A stretch of 64,000 nt of DNA from Kineosporia sp. NBRC 101731 (lineage in GTDB: Bacteria > Actinomycetota > Actinomycetes > Actinomycetales > Kineosporiaceae): assembly GCF_030269305.1 (NCBI RefSeq), contig NZ_BSTC01000002.1:1-64000 (forward strand), in the 5' to 3' direction. The notes under the pieces were generated by a model. That model was given only the letters and a program-made list of their open reading frames with translations. It did not search any database and was not told the origin of the DNA. Numbering within the stretch: position 1 is the first letter of the stretch; each line of letters starts with the position of its first letter. The translations under genes and the position numbers were made by a program. This document shows positions 34,207-43,920 of this stretch, one piece after another.

Positions 34207-34659
34207 CTACGCACCGTGGTGATCGTCGCGCAGGGAATGGATCATGCTCTGCAGAATCCGGAACGCCCCCGCCTGCTCGGCCTCGGTCATGCCACCCAGC
34301 ATCCGGACCTCGACAGACCGCACGGCCACGGTCGCCTTCTCCAGATTGGCCCGACCCAGCGGCGTGAGCTGCGCGGGAAGAACCTTCCCGACGGGCGCCT
34401 CAGCCGGCCGGGTCACGAAGCCCTCCCGCTCCAGGGCCTGGAGCAGCACATTCATCGACTGCCGGGTCACGAACGCACCCCGGGCGAGCTCAGAGCTCGA
34501 CAGACCCGGCCGCTGGGCCAGCAGCTCGAGGCAGGAGTAGCGCGTCACGTTCATCCCGAGCGGCCGCAGCACCTCTTCCATGGCGGTGCGCAGGGCACTC
34601 GAGGCCTCTTTCAGCAGATAGCCCAGTGAGGTCTCCAGGTCGATGCCACCTTGACTCAT
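34207..34659 (-). CDS. MarR-family transcriptional regulator
   Basis: About 150 residues from the ATG at 34659; a GTG at 34692 is possible. Winged helix: LGMNVTRYSCLELLAQRPG, then SSSELARGAFVTRQSMNVLLQALEREGFV (recognition helix) and the wing VGKVLPAQLTPLGRA. MarR proteins usually repress a divergent or neighbouring gene and respond to small ligands. The likely target is not obvious. The NmrA-like gene lies downstream and the YCII gene upstream on the same strand. Confidence 0.88.
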   Translation of the reverse strand: MSQGGIDLETSLGYLLKEASSALRTAMEEVLRPLGMNVTRYSCLELLAQRPGLSSSELARGAFVTRQSMNVLLQALEREGFVTRPAEAPVGKVLPAQLTPLGRANLEKATVAVRSVEVRMLGGMTEAEQAGAFRILQSMIHSLRDDHHGA

Positions 34660-34716
34660 GTCAGCAGTCTGACACGAGCCACTCTCCAGCACCTGGCCGA
34701 CTGTCGCAGCCTGCGG

Positions 34717-35058
34717 TCAGCTCTTCGTGAGGTCCGGATCGGCCATGAGTTCCCGCACCTTCTGTGCGCAGCGACAGGAAACCGCGATCCGGCCCGCCCA
34801 GACCAGAGCCTCGTCGAGGGACGACACGTCGACGATCGAGAAACCACCGAGAGTGCCTTCGCCCAGCGCGTAGTCGGCAACCGACCCATCGGTGGAAACG
34901 ACCTTCGCCCCCTGACCGATCACCCCTCCCCCGAAGACCCAGACCCCCGCAGCGCGAGCCTCTTCGACCACGGCCATCGAGGCTCTGGCCACGTCAGGCA
35001 GTTCCTCGGCGGGGAAGGTCATCGCCCCGTCGTCGAACGAGATCAAGTAGCGCGTCAT
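34717..35058 (-). CDS. YCII-related (DGPF) domain protein
   Basis: 113 residues from the ATG at 35058 with GGGAG upstream. The open frame runs on to 35118 without a site. Pattern TRYLISFDDGAM, then EELPDVARASMAVVEEARAAGVWVFGGG and LGGFSIVDVSSLDEALVWAGRIA. These YCII-like proteins often sit beside sigma factors and are small dimers of unknown reaction. Unusually, the C-terminus carries a CRCAQKVREL segment. It is 57 bases upstream of the MarR gene, on the same strand. Confidence 0.8.
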   Translation of the reverse strand: MTRYLISFDDGAMTFPAEELPDVARASMAVVEEARAAGVWVFGGGVIGQGAKVVSTDGSVADYALGEGTLGGFSIVDVSSLDEALVWAGRIAVSCRCAQKVRELMADPDLTKS

Positions 35059-35164
35059 TGGTTGCTCCCGGTTGTTGTCAGGTTTGGCGGTAAGACCGGT
35101 CCGGGCCGAAAAAATCATCGGTCGATTTACGTTGCACTTTGAACTGAGCAGGAAGACTGCCGGC

Positions 35165-35600
35165 GGATGCGTCTTCTACAAGGTCCGCCCGGTCATGACC
35201 TCGATGCAGGAACTGCCGGAGATCAACAGGAATATCGCCCGTATCCAGAAGGCCGGTACGAAGCATTACGGCAGCAGAACCCTGAGCAAGGGAAAGCACC
35301 CGCTGACCAGGATGACGAACAGCCCCGCCATGAAGACGAACCGCGACGAAGCCTGCCCCAGTTCACCCAGGGAGGCAGCCCCTGAGGGCTTCCAGTGCGA
35401 CGACTATCCCTTCGCTTCCACCAGCCAGGGAGCGGCGAATGTCCCTGACACAGAATGGGGCTGGTCCTACGTCCCGGAAGGGGAAACAATCGGCAGGGCG
35501 GCCTCATCATCCAGTTCTTCGCTCGCAATCGCGTTCTCCGGGGCGATGCCTTCTGGGTACAGCGATCCGGATTATTCGTGATGGACTGCGGTCAGGGCTT
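35165..35600 (+). pseudogene. Broken NucA/NucB-type deoxyribonuclease
   Basis: The plus strand encodes ..PLTRMTNSPAMKTNRDEAC.. then GFQCDDYPFASTSQGA, which is the NucA/NucB signature (CDEYPFAST-like). Near 35495 the frame shifts: GETIG is followed, in the next frame, by QGGLIIQFFARNRVLRGDAF, the family's C-terminal block. There is no start codon or signal peptide at the 5' end, which runs into the YCII gene's upstream region. So the gene is truncated and frameshifted. Confidence 0.65.
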
Positions 35601-36029
35601 CTTCAGCTCCTGGGCCAGCATCACGATGATGCCGCTGGGGCCGCGGACATAGGTCAGCTTGTACACGTCTTCGTAGGTCGCCACGCCACGCAGCGGGTAG
35701 CAGCCGTGCCTGGCCGCGATCTCCAAAGCCTCGTCGATGTCGTCGACGGAGAAGGCGACCCGATGCATGCCGATCTCGTTGGGCAGCGTCGGATGCGTCT
35801 CGATGGCGTCGGGGTGGATGTACTCGAAGAGCTCGAGACGACCGTTGCCGTCGGGCGTCTGGAGCATGGCGATCTTGGCGTGGTTGCCGTCGAGGCCGAC
35901 GGCGGTGTCGGCCCACTCCCCACTGACCGTGTCCCGGCCGAGCACAGTCAGACCGAGGTCGGTGAAGAAGGCGATCGTCGCATCGAGGTCCACGACCGCG
36001 ATGCCTACGTTCTCAAGCTTGATGGGCAT
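35592..36029 (-). CDS. VOC-family (glyoxalase-like) protein
   Basis: 145 residues from an ATG at 36029. Two beta-alpha-beta-beta-beta modules: IKLENVGIAVVDLDATIAFF at the start and GMHRVAFSVDDIDEAL in the middle, with metal-site candidates Glu in RLELFEY and His in MHRVAF. It ends RGPSGIIVMLAQELKK. VOC proteins cover glyoxalases, dioxygenases and resistance proteins; the substrate here is unknown. Its 3' end abuts the nuclease pseudogene on the other strand. Confidence 0.82.
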   Translation of the reverse strand: MPIKLENVGIAVVDLDATIAFFTDLGLTVLGRDTVSGEWADTAVGLDGNHAKIAMLQTPDGNGRLELFEYIHPDAIETHPTLPNEIGMHRVAFSVDDIDEALEIAARHGCYPLRGVATYEDVYKLTYVRGPSGIIVMLAQELKKP

Positions 36030-36155
36030 ACACAGCACGGTATCGGCTCGTTCTCACTTGGTCAGTCGCCGATCTGCTCGGACGGGGTCGGAGCCGCCAT
36101 TTCCTGCGTCGAACTGGGCAATGCGGCGTTCTCCGCCCCCGCCACGAGCTTCTGG

Positions 36156-37451
36156 TTACCGGTGCATCGGCGGCGCCGGGAAGGTGTCCGCTCCGGCCGG
36201 GGCCAGGGCAGGCATCTGTGACCGGGTTGCCTGGGCCTTGCGGGAACCGGCGTCGATGATCAGGTCGTCCGGCAGCGGTTTGCCGTACATGGCGCAGATC
36301 GATGTGAAGACGGCTGCACCAGTGGCAATCTCGAAGACATCGGGAGTCGGGTCTTCGTCTTCTGCGTAGGCGATATGGGTGTTGCGGTCGTAGGCGACCG
36401 ACCGCCTCCCGTCCAGGCTCACCGCCGTGGTGCTGCGGTGACCGAAGACCAAGCCGGAATGGCCCCACAGTTCGCCGCAGGGCGTTTTCCAGTACTGCAG
36501 CCCGAGGCCGTAGCCGGTCGGGTCCTGGCCCGGGGCCGTCGTGTCCACCGCCGTCATCATCTGCTTGAGCTGTACGTCCGGGATAAGTTTTCCGCCGATG
36601 AGCGCCGAGTAGAACTTGCTCAGATCACGTGCGGTGGAGACCAGTGCGCCTGCGGTACCGGCCGAGGACAGCGACCACTCGGTGACGTCGTAGTAGTCGT
36701 ACGGCGTGGTGCTGAGGTCGACCCCGTAGCCGTGCGCGTAATCGGCCGCGGCGGAACGGTCGCGGGCATCATCGGCGAGGAAGGTTTCGCTCAGGTTCGC
36801 AGGACGCGCGATCTTCTGTTCGATCAGATCACGCACCGGTTTTCCAGTCAGCTTCCGGAGCATCTCCCCCAGGACGATGTAGTTGGTGTTCGAGTACGAC
36901 CAGTCGGTTCCCGGCGCGAAGAGGGGATCGAGAGTGAACGCCCCCTCCAGCAAACGCTGCGCGTCGAAGATCGTGGTCGGGTCTTCGAAGAACTCCTCGT
37001 TCAGGCCAGGGTCGTCGAGGTAGTCGCCCAGGCCACTGGTGTGCTGCAGCAACATGCGCACGGTGATGTTCGCGCCGTTCGGCACGACTCCCGGCAGATA
37101 GGTCTCGACCGGTGTGTCCAGGTCGACGCGGTGATCGGCCACCAGCTGCATCACCAGAACGGCGACGAAGGTCTTGGTCTGGCTGCCGACCTCGTACTGA
37201 GACTTGTTCTTCATGCGCTGCCCCGTGTCCCGGTTGGCCAGCCCCGCGGTCGCGGTGCTGATCCGACTGCCGTCGTATACCCGGGTGAGGAAGCCGGACG
37301 AGCCCGCGTTCACCACCCCCTGGGCAGTGCGCTGAAGGTCATTCGGTGCAGACTGGGCCGGGCCACCGGTGAGAGCGATCCCGGCAAGTGCACCGACCGC
37401 CCCGAAGACGACGAGACGTTTGAGAAGAAGAAGCTTTCCGGGAGGAGTCAT
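36156..37451 (-). CDS. Secreted serine hydrolase (class C beta-lactamase/DD-peptidase fold)
   Basis: 431 residues with signal peptide (LVVFGAVGALAGIALTGGPAQSA). Active-site motif SQTK (Ser90, Lys93) within YEVGSQTKTFVAV, second motif YSN in DWSYSNTNYIVLGEMLRKLTG, and a later HSGLVFGH in place of the KTG box. This is the usual form of actinobacterial D-alanyl-D-alanine carboxypeptidase-like or esterase EstB-like proteins. It probably acts outside the membrane on cell wall or small esters. Single gene. Confidence 0.85.
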   Translation of the reverse strand: MTPPGKLLLLKRLVVFGAVGALAGIALTGGPAQSAPNDLQRTAQGVVNAGSSGFLTRVYDGSRISTATAGLANRDTGQRMKNKSQYEVGSQTKTFVAVLVMQLVADHRVDLDTPVETYLPGVVPNGANITVRMLLQHTSGLGDYLDDPGLNEEFFEDPTTIFDAQRLLEGAFTLDPLFAPGTDWSYSNTNYIVLGEMLRKLTGKPVRDLIEQKIARPANLSETFLADDARDRSAAADYAHGYGVDLSTTPYDYYDVTEWSLSSAGTAGALVSTARDLSKFYSALIGGKLIPDVQLKQMMTAVDTTAPGQDPTGYGLGLQYWKTPCGELWGHSGLVFGHRSTTAVSLDGRRSVAYDRNTHIAYAEDEDPTPDVFEIATGAAVFTSICAMYGKPLPDDLIIDAGSRKAQATRSQMPALAPAGADTFPAPPMHR

Positions 37452-37701
37452 CGGATCATCCTTCGTGCCGCGAGGAATCGAGCTGATTGACTACAGAGTT
37501 CCCCAGCGCAGCTTTCCCACATAAATATTCGGGTCGACGACTCTCGGGTCCCGCCTCAAGGTGCGGAGTTGGCGCGGCGCGTTGTGGACACGGAGCTGTC
37601 CAGCGACCCAGGAGATATGACGCTGGCAATATCGACAAAGACACTTATCTACTTACTTCAGGGATAATGTTTCCCCTCCGAGGTAGCGCCGGGGAGGATG
37701 C

Positions 37702-38562
37702 ATGTCGTCGCGCAGTAAGTTCCGTGGTCCCAGATCTCCGCGTCCGTCCTCGGCGCGCACCGAAGAGCCGGCCGATCCCTCCGCCGAGGCGGCTACCACC
37801 ATTGCCAGTCTGTACCGCTGGTTCCTCACGACATCGCTTGCGGCGTTGCCATTTCTGTTCCTGGTGCTGAAGTCGCTCGCGCTGGCTCGGGGTGATTCCT
37901 TCGTCGCCCGGCTGATCGTGCTCCACACCTCGTTGCCCGAGTTCTACGTGGCCCTGATGCTCCACTTCCTCGCCACCGGGGCCGCCCTGAGCATGCTCGG
38001 CGTCGCCGCCTTCGTTCACTTCCGGCTGGCCCCGCCCACGCCGGAACGGACCGCCCTCGTCCGACGCCGCTGGATGGCCGCCATATTCGGTTGCCTGGCC
38101 GTATCGGTCCTGCTCTCGTACAGCAACCGGCTCTCCGTCATCCTGATCGGCGTCGCGCTGTTCTCCGTGGGCAACATCTCGCAGACCCCTCACCCCGAGA
38201 AGAACCCCCGGGCGTTCACCCTGGCACAGGACGCCGGCACCGCGATCTCCGTCATCATCCTGATCGTGCTGGCGTTCTCCACCTTCTCCTGGCTGCCCTG
38301 GGAGAGGATCACCATCTCCGAGAGCCAGACCCAACCGCCCTCGGTGCAGGTGGTGCAGGTTCTCACCATGGACGATCACGACCTCACCTACCTGAGCCCG
38401 AAAGGCGTACCGGTGATGGTGAACCTCGATCAGGTGAAGAGCCGGGTGCCGTGCTCCGCCCTGGACCTGGGCAAGACCGCCTACGGCTCCAGTGACTCGA
38501 TCACCGCGCCCCTGTTGACCCGGCTGCTGGGGGCCACACCCCAGAACTCCGGCTGCTCCTGA
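37702..38562 (+). CDS. Hypothetical membrane protein, five or so helices
   Basis: 286 residues. A basic, Ser/Pro-rich N-terminus, hydrophobic helices at about 40-60, 83-107, 126-142, 146-160 and 183-202, then an extracytoplasmic C-terminal domain of 80 residues with VPVMVNLDQVKSRVPCSALD and a final Cys that could form a disulphide. I recognise no family. The gene reads away from the serine hydrolase, with 250 bases between them. Confidence 0.55.
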   Translation: MSSRSKFRGPRSPRPSSARTEEPADPSAEAATTIASLYRWFLTTSLAALPFLFLVLKSLALARGDSFVARLIVLHTSLPEFYVALMLHFLATGAALSMLGVAAFVHFRLAPPTPERTALVRRRWMAAIFGCLAVSVLLSYSNRLSVILIGVALFSVGNISQTPHPEKNPRAFTLAQDAGTAISVIILIVLAFSTFSWLPWERITISESQTQPPSVQVVQVLTMDDHDLTYLSPKGVPVMVNLDQVKSRVPCSALDLGKTAYGSSDSITAPLLTRLLGATPQNSGCS

Positions 38563-38677
38563 TCCACGGTCCGATACCGCGCAGGGCAGTGCTGAACCCG
38601 ACAGAAACGCCGCACGCACCGACAAGCGCCTCACCGAATTTCCCCGTGCGCGAACCAGGAACACCGACGGGCGCTGA

Positions 38678-39466
38678 TCAGCGTCGGCTCCAGGCCGGCG
38701 GTCGAGGTGATTCGCCGGCGCCGAGAATCCGGGTGGCCGTCAGCGCGGCAGCCCGCATCAGGGGTTCCACCTGCGAAATCGGCATGCCGTCACGAGCCAT
38801 GAGAATCCCGATGGCCGCCACCACCCGCCGGTTCGCATCGCGCACCGGCACCCCGACGGAGACCACCGGCGAGGTCGGGCGGCGCAGCACTGCCAGGTCG
38901 GCGCCGCGGACCGCTGCGATCTGGGCCCTGATGATTTTTGCCGTGGGACGGTCACATTCGAAAGTCGGCCAGCCGTAGTCGTTGCGATGCAGCATGTCTT
39001 CCAGCAGATCCGGGGGCGCTGCGGCCAGAAGAATCTGCCCGGTAGCCGTCGGGGCCAGTGGAATACGCCCACCGACATGGTAGTGAAGGGGAAGATCGGC
39101 GTGCCCGTCCCGGCGATCCAGGACCACCCCCTCCTCACCGTCCCGGATCACCAGTTGCAGGTGCTGACGAGTGACCGCCAGCAGGTCGTCCAGCAAGGGT
39201 GAGAGCGCCGAGCGGAGGGTGATCGGCGAATCTGCTAGCGCAGCGATCTCCCACAGTTGAAGTCCCACGCTGAACTCACCGTTCTCGTTCCGCTCGAGCA
39301 GGCCCAGCTCGACCATTTCGAGGGCCAGCCGGCTGGCGGTGCTCGTGGGCAACGCGGCCCGGCGGGCCAGAGGTCCCAGAGCGAGATGGCAGTGGTCGCT
39401 GTCGAAGGCGCGCAGGATGCGCGATACCCGTTGCAGCACGGATTCGCCCGCTACACCAGCTTTCAT
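38678..39466 (-). CDS. IclR-family transcriptional regulator
   Basis: 262 residues from the ATG at 39466; the longer open frame is unsupported. N-terminal winged helix: ESVLQRVSRILRAFDSDHCH, LARRAALPTSTASRLALEMVELGLL. Ligand domain: YHVGGRIPLAPTATGQILLAAAP and PVVSVGVPVRDANRRVVAAIGI. IclR proteins control catabolic genes. Divergent from the MFS-GH1 operon, about 165 bases away, so it probably regulates sugar uptake and hydrolysis there. Confidence 0.9.
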   Translation of the reverse strand: MKAGVAGESVLQRVSRILRAFDSDHCHLALGPLARRAALPTSTASRLALEMVELGLLERNENGEFSVGLQLWEIAALADSPITLRSALSPLLDDLLAVTRQHLQLVIRDGEEGVVLDRRDGHADLPLHYHVGGRIPLAPTATGQILLAAAPPDLLEDMLHRNDYGWPTFECDRPTAKIIRAQIAAVRGADLAVLRRPTSPVVSVGVPVRDANRRVVAAIGILMARDGMPISQVEPLMRAAALTATRILGAGESPRPPAWSRR

Positions 39467-39631
39467 GACGTCCGACCGGCCACGGCCTCCACCTCCTGGT
39501 TCGTCATGCTGGCAGGTTTCCCGCTGAGTGGGAATGACGTTCACCCCGGCAGCCTCCGGGAGGCAAGCTGCCGGAAGGCAGAGGGCGAGTTGATGATCCC
39601 TCACCTGTTGTGATTCGACGAAGGAGTCGTC

Positions 39632-40915
39632 ATGCACGGTACGGACCCACAGGAGATGGCCGGTCCGGGAACGGCCATGTTGGATCGGCGATCCGGCGAT
39701 CCGGGCGTATTGTTCCATTTGCTCCTGGCGGCAGTGATGTTCACCGTGAACGGCGCGCTGCTGTCAGTGAGCGTTCTGACCCTTTCGTTGAAGGCGGCCC
39801 AGATCGACTCCGGTCGGGCGACGACCGTCCTGTCGCTCGTCGCGTCTGTCGGAGCGGTTGCGACCGTTGTTCTCTATCCTCTCGTCGGGCGGCTCTCCGA
39901 CCGGACTCCTGGCCGATTCGGCCGACGGCGTCCGTACCTGTTGTTCGGAGCGGTGCTCATCGCTCTGGGAGGCGCGTGTCTGGCCGCTGCCGGAACCATC
40001 GCGATGCTCGTCGTCGGATATGTCCTGCTCAGCATCGGCTACGTGAGCACCCTGGTGGTCGCGTCCGCGTTGGTGCCCGACCAGGTGCCGGAGGACCGTC
40101 GGGGCCCTTCCTCGGCCATCGTGGGTCTGGGGACGCCTGTGGGCGCAGTTCTCGGGCTGTTCCTGGCCCAGCTGGTCGCATCCGATCTGACCGCCATGAT
40201 CCTCCTGCCGAGTGGCCTGGCCGCGGCGGCCTGTCTGGCCATGGTTGTCCTGGTGAGCGATCGTCCGTCGCACCGGGTTGAGGCACCGTTGCTCGGCCTG
40301 GCCGATGTGCTGTCCACCTACTGGGTAAACCCTCTGCGATATCCGGCCTTTGCGTTCGCGTGGGTCAGCCGGTTGCTGCTCTTCCTCGGCGTTTCAGCGG
40401 TCAATGCCTACCAGGCGTTCTACTTGATCATGGTTCTGCACGTCTCCCCTGCAGCGGTCGCCGGCAAGATCTTCCTGGCCACGGTCGTCCTGACGGCCGC
40501 CTCGATGGTCACCGCCCCGGTGGCCACTCGCCTCTCGGAGAGAATGGGCCTGCGCAAGCCTTTCGTCATCTCTGCGGCCGTGGTCTTCGCCGTCGGACTC
40601 GGGCTGGTCTCCTCCGCGCACTCGTTCGGCATGTTTCTTCTGGCGATGCTGGTGCTGGGAGCCGGTCAGGGTGTCTACCTGGCAGTGGATTTCGCGCTGG
40701 TCACCCAGGTGCTGCCCGACCCGGAGAACCCGGCCAAAGACCTCGGGATCATGAACCTGGCCAACACCTTGCCGTCCAGCCTCGTGCCGGCCGTGGCCCC
40801 GGCCCTGCTGGCGATCGGTTCGAGCGGGCAGAACTTCACTGCCCTGTTCGTCGCCGGAACCGTCGCCGCCCTCCTCGGGGCCGTCGCCGTCGTCCCCATC
40901 CGAGGCATCCGGTAA
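39632..40915 (+). CDS. MFS transporter, probable sugar/glycoside uptake
   Basis: 427 residues with 12 predicted helices. The MFS loop 2-3 motif is LVGRLSDRTPGRFGRRRPYLL, the GRxSDRTxxRxGRRxP form seen in sugar-type (GPH-like or sucrose) carriers. GAAGGAG lies upstream of the ATG. It is followed after 37 bases by a GH1 glycosidase and preceded by a divergent IclR regulator. The set looks like a compact locus for taking up and hydrolysing a glycoside. Confidence 0.83.
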   Translation: MHGTDPQEMAGPGTAMLDRRSGDPGVLFHLLLAAVMFTVNGALLSVSVLTLSLKAAQIDSGRATTVLSLVASVGAVATVVLYPLVGRLSDRTPGRFGRRRPYLLFGAVLIALGGACLAAAGTIAMLVVGYVLLSIGYVSTLVVASALVPDQVPEDRRGPSSAIVGLGTPVGAVLGLFLAQLVASDLTAMILLPSGLAAAACLAMVVLVSDRPSHRVEAPLLGLADVLSTYWVNPLRYPAFAFAWVSRLLLFLGVSAVNAYQAFYLIMVLHVSPAAVAGKIFLATVVLTAASMVTAPVATRLSERMGLRKPFVISAAVVFAVGLGLVSSAHSFGMFLLAMLVLGAGQGVYLAVDFALVTQVLPDPENPAKDLGIMNLANTLPSSLVPAVAPALLAIGSSGQNFTALFVAGTVAALLGAVAVVPIRGIR

Positions 40916-40952
40916 GTCCTTTCCTCCCAAATACATTCGCTGAAGGAGCATC

Positions 40953-42200
40953 ATGCCCATCCGCTATCCCCGAACATTCCTCTGGGGCGCCTCCACTGCC
41001 GGGCACCAGGTCGACGGTGGCGACGACGCCAGTGACACCACCTATCTGGAGCACGTCACCCCGACGGTCTTCGCCGAGCCGGCCGGCGCGGCCTGCCGCA
41101 GCTGGGAGCTGTGGCCCCGGGACCTGGACCTGGTGGCCGCCATGGGGATGAACGCTTATCGGTTCTCGACCGAATGGGCGCGTATCGAGCCGGAGCTCGG
41201 GCAGATTGATCCCGCGGGCCTGGACCACTACGACGCCATGGTGGACGGGTGTCTGAGCCGGGGTCTGGCACCGATCGTGACCCTGAACCATTTCACCTCG
41301 CCGCAGTGGTTCGCCCGTCAGAGCGGCTGGCTGTGGGCCGATGCCCCGGCCCGCTTCGCCGAGCACTGCTCCCGTGTGTTGGAGCGCCTGGGCGACCGGG
41401 TGGCGACGGTCGTCACCCTGAACGAGCCGAATCTGCCGGCCACCCTGATGTGGGCGGGTCTGCCCGACTTCGTCGTGGACCTCCAGCGCAAGACGTTGCA
41501 GGCAGCCTCCGAAGCTGCCGGGGTGCGTGCCTTCCGGGCGTCCAACGTCGTCGTGCCGGAGGAGCGCAAGGCCATCGAGGATGGTCTCGCGCTGGGCCAC
41601 GTCGCTGCCCGCGAAGCCGTGCGGGCAGCCGCGCCCGGTGCTCAGGTGGGCCTTTCCCTGGCCGTGACGGACGACCTCGCCTTCGACCTCGCCGGTGAGG
41701 AACTGCGTGACCGTAAGCGCAGCGACTGCTACGGGCGCTGGTTCGAGGTCGTCGCCGATGATGACTTCATCGGCGTGCAGAACTACGAGCAGATCGGCCA
41801 TGACCACAGCGGGGTGGTCCACAGCCCGAACGGCAGCACGCTGAACCAGATGGGAACGCCGGTGGTACCCGAGTCGCTGGCCGGGAGCGTGCGGTACGTG
41901 TACGGAGCCACCGCGCTGCCCGTCCTGATCTCCGAACACGGGGTCGCCAGCGACGACGACCAGGTGCGGGCCCAGTTCATCCCGGCCGCTCTGGCCGGCC
42001 TCGACGAGGTGATCGCCGAGGGGGTGCCCGTGCTCGGGTACCTGCACTGGACGCTGCTGGACAACTTCGAGTGGGTCTTCGGATACGGCTATCAGCTCGG
42101 GCTGCACACGGTCGACAGAGCCACCGGCGAGCGGACGCCGAAGCCCAGTGCCGGAGTTCTCGCCGAGAGCATTGCCCAACGCCGGGTGGAACGGGACTGA
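40953..42200 (+). CDS. GH1 family beta-glycosidase
   Basis: 415 residues. FLWGASTAGHQVDGGD at the N-terminus, RFSTEWARIEPELGQID, LNHFTSPQWF, acid/base Glu in TLNEPNLPA, YGRWFEV and the nucleophile Glu in LISEHG, where most GH1 enzymes have TENG. Ends with HWTLLDNFEWVFGYGYQLGLHTVD, as the family does. Cytoplasmic, no signal peptide, so it should act on an imported glycoside supplied by the adjacent MFS carrier. GGAG site upstream. Confidence 0.92.
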   Translation: MPIRYPRTFLWGASTAGHQVDGGDDASDTTYLEHVTPTVFAEPAGAACRSWELWPRDLDLVAAMGMNAYRFSTEWARIEPELGQIDPAGLDHYDAMVDGCLSRGLAPIVTLNHFTSPQWFARQSGWLWADAPARFAEHCSRVLERLGDRVATVVTLNEPNLPATLMWAGLPDFVVDLQRKTLQAASEAAGVRAFRASNVVVPEERKAIEDGLALGHVAAREAVRAAAPGAQVGLSLAVTDDLAFDLAGEELRDRKRSDCYGRWFEVVADDDFIGVQNYEQIGHDHSGVVHSPNGSTLNQMGTPVVPESLAGSVRYVYGATALPVLISEHGVASDDDQVRAQFIPAALAGLDEVIAEGVPVLGYLHWTLLDNFEWVFGYGYQLGLHTVDRATGERTPKPSAGVLAESIAQRRVERD

Positions 42201-42217
42201 TCCTTCAGGCGTCGGCC

Positions 42218-42266
42218 CTGACAGACGTCGACAGGCCCTCGACAGACCTCGACAGACACTGACAGC
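42218..42266. repeat. Short tandem TCGACAGAC-type repeats
   Basis: Four close copies of (T)CGACAG(A/G)C, at spacings of about 10-15 bases, between the GH1 gene and the efflux pump gene. They may be binding sites for a regulator of the pump, or chance low complexity. Confidence 0.35.
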
Positions 42267-42433
42267 GGCCCGTGCGCGGGCTGACAGCCCTCGTGGCGAT
42301 CCTCGATGTCGAGCGCACCTGCACCTCAGGACTGCGCAGCATCTGCCGATTCTCGAACGTCTACCTTCTGCCGGGCCCGGTTCACCGAAGAGCCGGGCGG
42401 GCAGAAGCAGCGTTCGCCACGAAAGGGGCGACC

Positions 42434-43906
42434 GTGACCACCACACCGCCTGAGATCACCACCCCCACGGGCCAGTCGTCGCACACCTACACATCGTTGG
42501 GTGCCGCCTGGATCCCTCTGGCCGCCCTCTGCCTGGCCTTCTTCGTCGAGATGGTCGACAACACGCTGCTGTCGATCGCCCTTCCGACCATCGGCCGAGA
42601 CCTCGGCAGCGGCACCACCGCGCTGCAGTGGGTCACCGGCGCCTACTCCCTGACCTTCGGCGGTCTGCTGCTCACCGCCGGCTCGATGGCCGACCGGCTC
42701 GGACGGCGCCGTGTGCTCCTGGTCGGTCTCTCGGTGTTCGGGCTGCTGAGCCTGGGCGTCATCTTCGTCACGAATGCCGGGCAGCTCATCACCCTGCGGG
42801 CCCTGCTCGGCATCGCCGCCGCGGCCATGGCACCCATCACCAACTCGCTGGTCTTCCGGCTGTTCGACGACAAGACCCTGCGCATGCGGGCCATGACCAT
42901 CATGATCATCGTCGGTATGTCCGGGTTCGTGCTGGGCCCGCTGCTGGGTGGCACGGCGCTGGCCCACTTCGAATGGCAGTGGCTGCTGATCGTCAACGCC
43001 CCGATCGCGCTGATCGCCTGCATCGGGGTCCGGCTCGGGGTTCCGGCCGACCGCCCCGAAGACCTCACCCAGGACAAGCTCGACCTGCCCGGTGCCCTGC
43101 TCAGCGTCACCACCATCGGGCTCGCCTGCTACACGCTGACCAGCGGGGTCGAGCACGGCTGGACCTCTGCCGTCACCCTCGGCTCGATCATCGGAGCCAT
43201 CGCCGCCGGTATCGGCTTCGTGTGGCACGAGCGCCGCACACCGGCCCCCATGCTCGACCTGAAGCTGTTCTCGAACGGCACCGTCCGGGGTGCGGCCATC
43301 GCCCAGATCGGTACGTCGATCGCCATGGCCAGCATCATGTTCGGGCTGATCCTGCACTTCCAGTACGCCTACGGCTGGAGCCCCGTCCGCGCCGGCCTGG
43401 CGAACCTGCCGATCATCGTGACCATGCTCGGCGCGACCCCTCTGTCCGAGTGGCTCGCCAAGCAGTACGGCCACCGCATCGCCTGCCTGGTCGGCGCGGT
43501 CTTCCTGTCCGGCTCACTGGCCGGGCTCTCCTGGGGCGTCGACCACGGCTACCTGGCCATCGCGGTCTGCATGGTCGCGATGACCATCGGCCTGCGCACC
43601 GTCATGACCATCTGCGCCATCGCGCTCGTCGACGCCATGCCGGCCAACCGCACCTCGATCGGCGCGGCCCTCAACGACACCGCTCAGGAAGTCGGCTCGA
43701 GCATCGGAACGTCGCTGATCGGAACCCTGATCGCCGCCCTGGTCACCACGCAGCTGCCCGCCGGCACCTGGAGCGCCGACCTCGTGGCCTCGTTCTTCCA
43801 CGGCGAACGCATCACTTACGCGGTCGTGGCCGTGATCGTCGGCCTGGTGGCAGGAGGCGGCGCGCTCACACTCACCAACTCCCACTCGGTCGAGGAGCCG
43901 GTCTGA
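42434..43906 (+). CDS. DHA2-type MFS drug efflux transporter
   Basis: 490 residues from a GTG at 42434 with GAAAGGGG upstream; the frame to 42272 is unsupported. About 14 membrane helices. Motifs include FFVEMVDNTLLSIALPTIGRDL, WVTGAYSLTFGGLLLTAGSMADRLGRRRVLL and the motif C region VGMSGFVLGPLLGGTAL. These mark the EmrB/QacA family of proton-coupled exporters. No regulator is adjacent. Followed by a long palindrome that ends it. Confidence 0.88.
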   Translation: MTTTPPEITTPTGQSSHTYTSLGAAWIPLAALCLAFFVEMVDNTLLSIALPTIGRDLGSGTTALQWVTGAYSLTFGGLLLTAGSMADRLGRRRVLLVGLSVFGLLSLGVIFVTNAGQLITLRALLGIAAAAMAPITNSLVFRLFDDKTLRMRAMTIMIIVGMSGFVLGPLLGGTALAHFEWQWLLIVNAPIALIACIGVRLGVPADRPEDLTQDKLDLPGALLSVTTIGLACYTLTSGVEHGWTSAVTLGSIIGAIAAGIGFVWHERRTPAPMLDLKLFSNGTVRGAAIAQIGTSIAMASIMFGLILHFQYAYGWSPVRAGLANLPIIVTMLGATPLSEWLAKQYGHRIACLVGAVFLSGSLAGLSWGVDHGYLAIAVCMVAMTIGLRTVMTICAIALVDAMPANRTSIGAALNDTAQEVGSSIGTSLIGTLIAALVTTQLPAGTWSADLVASFFHGERITYAVVAVIVGLVAGGGALTLTNSHSVEEPV

Positions 43907-43920
43907 CCTGAGCCACTTCA

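Noticed and set aside
40836-42446. 536-codon minus-strand frame across the GH1 gene
   Set aside because: Shadow of a clear GH1 glycosidase on the plus strand.
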